Shown here: in pieces, positions 32,615 through 33,396 of the stretch
How positions within the stretch are numbered: the first letter of the stretch is position 1
Layout: each line of letters begins with the position of its first letter
Assembly (NCBI GenBank): GCA_016178785.1
Contig: JACOSO010000047.1
Coordinates: 1-33,396, forward strand
DNA from: Bacteroidota bacterium
GTDB lineage: Bacteria; Bacteroidota; Bacteroidia; Cytophagales; Cyclobacteriaceae
Direction: 5' to 3'
DNA length: 33,396 bases
Made by a program: the position numbers and the translations under genes
The notes under the pieces: generated by a model
The model's database searches: none
What the model saw: the letters and a program-made list of their open reading frames with translations, nothing else
Told to the model about the DNA's origin: nothing

Positions 32615-33396
32615 ATGATGAGAAATAGTGTTCTCGGGTTTTTGGCATTGATATCTTCAATGTCGATGTCAGTGGCGCAACAGAATCCACAGCAACTTCA
32701 GCAATCGTTGGAAATGGCGCGTAAGGAAACAGATCGCTTGCGCTACATTATGATTGCCAATGAAATATCAATAAGATCACAAGAATTGAATAATAAAGAA
32801 CTTGCGGCACTATTGGCAGTACAAGCGTACAATTATAATTCTAAGAATAGGGGTTATGATTATAATAGCAATGCATATGGAGGCCTAGCTTCTGCTTTAA
32901 AGCAATTCGATAGTTTACCAATAAAACAGAATGGTGATTCCAAATTAACAGCCTTACGCTCAAGTGTAAAAACTGATTCCGTTAGAAAAGGTAAAGATTT
33001 AATAGTGGCAGATGATAGTGGAGACGTAATTATCGTCAGAAATGGCATTATAAGAAAAAGACTTTCTGGACATCATACTCAAGTAGAGCATATTGGAATT
33101 AGTCCGTTTGGAAAATTTATGGTAACTCTGAGCAAAGACATGACTCTTTGCATTTGGAATTTGTCTGATTTGACAAAACATCCGTTAGTGATAAAAGAGA
33201 ACACCTCTATCGAGGGTGTGTTATTTTCATCTGACGAGACGCAAGTTTTGGTTAGTGTAAAGAATCAGGAATTTCCTATTCATGTCTGGCCATTAACGAT
33301 GGACATAATGGCGAAGAGGCTTTGCTCTTGCCTAAAAAGGAATATGACTCTTGAGCAATGGGAACAATACGTAGGGGATGTTCCATATGAAGCAAC
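32615..33396 (+). CDS. Secreted WD40-repeat protein, shortened; 3' end cut by the window
   Basis: 260 codons are visible from the ATG at 32615 (a second ATG follows directly); the frame is open at the window end. A signal peptide (RNSVLGFLALISSMSMSVAQ) is followed by a helical region ending in KELAALLAVQAYNYNSKNRGYDYNSNAYGGLASALK, a pattern known ahead of WD40 propellers in Bacteroidota proteins. Only about two to three WD40-like units follow (LSGHHTQVEHIGISPFGKFMVTLSKDMTLCIWNL; IEGVLFSSDETQVLVSVKNQEFPIHVWPL), and then the usual C-terminal tail LCSCLKRNMTLEQWEQYVGDVPYEAT. A full propeller needs about seven units, so this copy looks internally reduced. It begins 12 bases after the TPR gene and is probably co-transcribed with it. 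Confidence 0.75.
   Translation, partial: MMRNSVLGFLALISSMSMSVAQQNPQQLQQSLEMARKETDRLRYIMIANEISIRSQELNNKELAALLAVQAYNYNSKNRGYDYNSNAYGGLASALKQFDSLPIKQNGDSKLTALRSSVKTDSVRKGKDLIVADDSGDVIIVRNGIIRKRLSGHHTQVEHIGISPFGKFMVTLSKDMTLCIWNLSDLTKHPLVIKENTSIEGVLFSSDETQVLVSVKNQEFPIHVWPLTMDIMAKRLCSCLKRNMTLEQWEQYVGDVPYEA

Overview
The window reads as a chromosome segment from a member of the Bacteroidota, most likely order Cytophagales. Support comes from a moderately AT-rich composition, -7 promoter boxes of the Bacteroidota type (TAnnTTTG, often with an upstream TTG), starts without clear Shine-Dalgarno sequences, bacillithiol synthesis (BshA), and several gene types common in that group: a GH3/serine-hydrolase fusion, a RimK cassette, a Mg-chelatase-like AAA/VWA pair and a WD40 protein with the typical Bacteroidota C-terminal tail. 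I see no rRNA, tRNA, CRISPR array, transposase or phage gene. Both ends cut through genes.

Layout. 1-1278 (+): the end of an FAD-dependent amine-oxidase/desaturase-like enzyme and a polytopic membrane protein. 1282-6193 (-): an operon of a RimB-like aspartic protease, RimK ATP-grasp glutamate ligase, an S23/four-helix-bundle gene, an AstE/ASPA-type zinc hydrolase and a secreted CsgG-like/HEAT protein. 6272-8108 (-): ornithine aminotransferase and a small secreted protein. 8202-11749 (+): a coiled-coil protein with an RmuC-like nuclease motif, an unknown protein, a GroES-like protein, a Uma2 endonuclease-family protein and a DUF2071 protein. 11746-15062 (-): VWA protein, chelatase-like AAA+ ATPase and an AlbA_2/Schlafen-like protein. 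15063-15889: two tiny paralogous lipoprotein genes, each with its own promoter and terminator. 15890-20325 (-): GH3-remnant/serine hydrolase, BshA and a fatty acid hydroxylase. 20362-22697: a second serine hydrolase lipoprotein and, convergent to it, a seven-repeat lipoprotein. 22872-29583 (+): a DUF1611/dipeptide-epimerase pair (D-glutamate or muropeptide metabolism), TANGO2-like protein, MATE transporter, thioesterase, lipoprotein and PlsC-type acyltransferase. 29624-33396 (+): a large membrane/TPR protein and the start of an unusually short WD40 protein.

The most unusual signal is not a gene. Seven stop-to-start junctions between co-oriented genes are filled almost entirely by degenerate arrays with a strict 7-base period (4308-4377, 4750-4784, 5707-5783, 13893-13961, 23957-23998, 25074-25142, 25930-25964). 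Several are arranged as inverted arms that could fold into long hairpins. Two encode the last codons of the upstream gene, and most end 0-11 bases before the next ATG. Two inverted arms of one heptad family bracket the S23 gene. The arrays differ in sequence family but share period and placement, so they may be one class of intergenic element.

The second notable signal is the pair of 40-residue lipoproteins sharing a TCPTY motif. Their upstream regions keep ATGTAAGGATT exactly 48 bases ahead of the -7 box in both copies.
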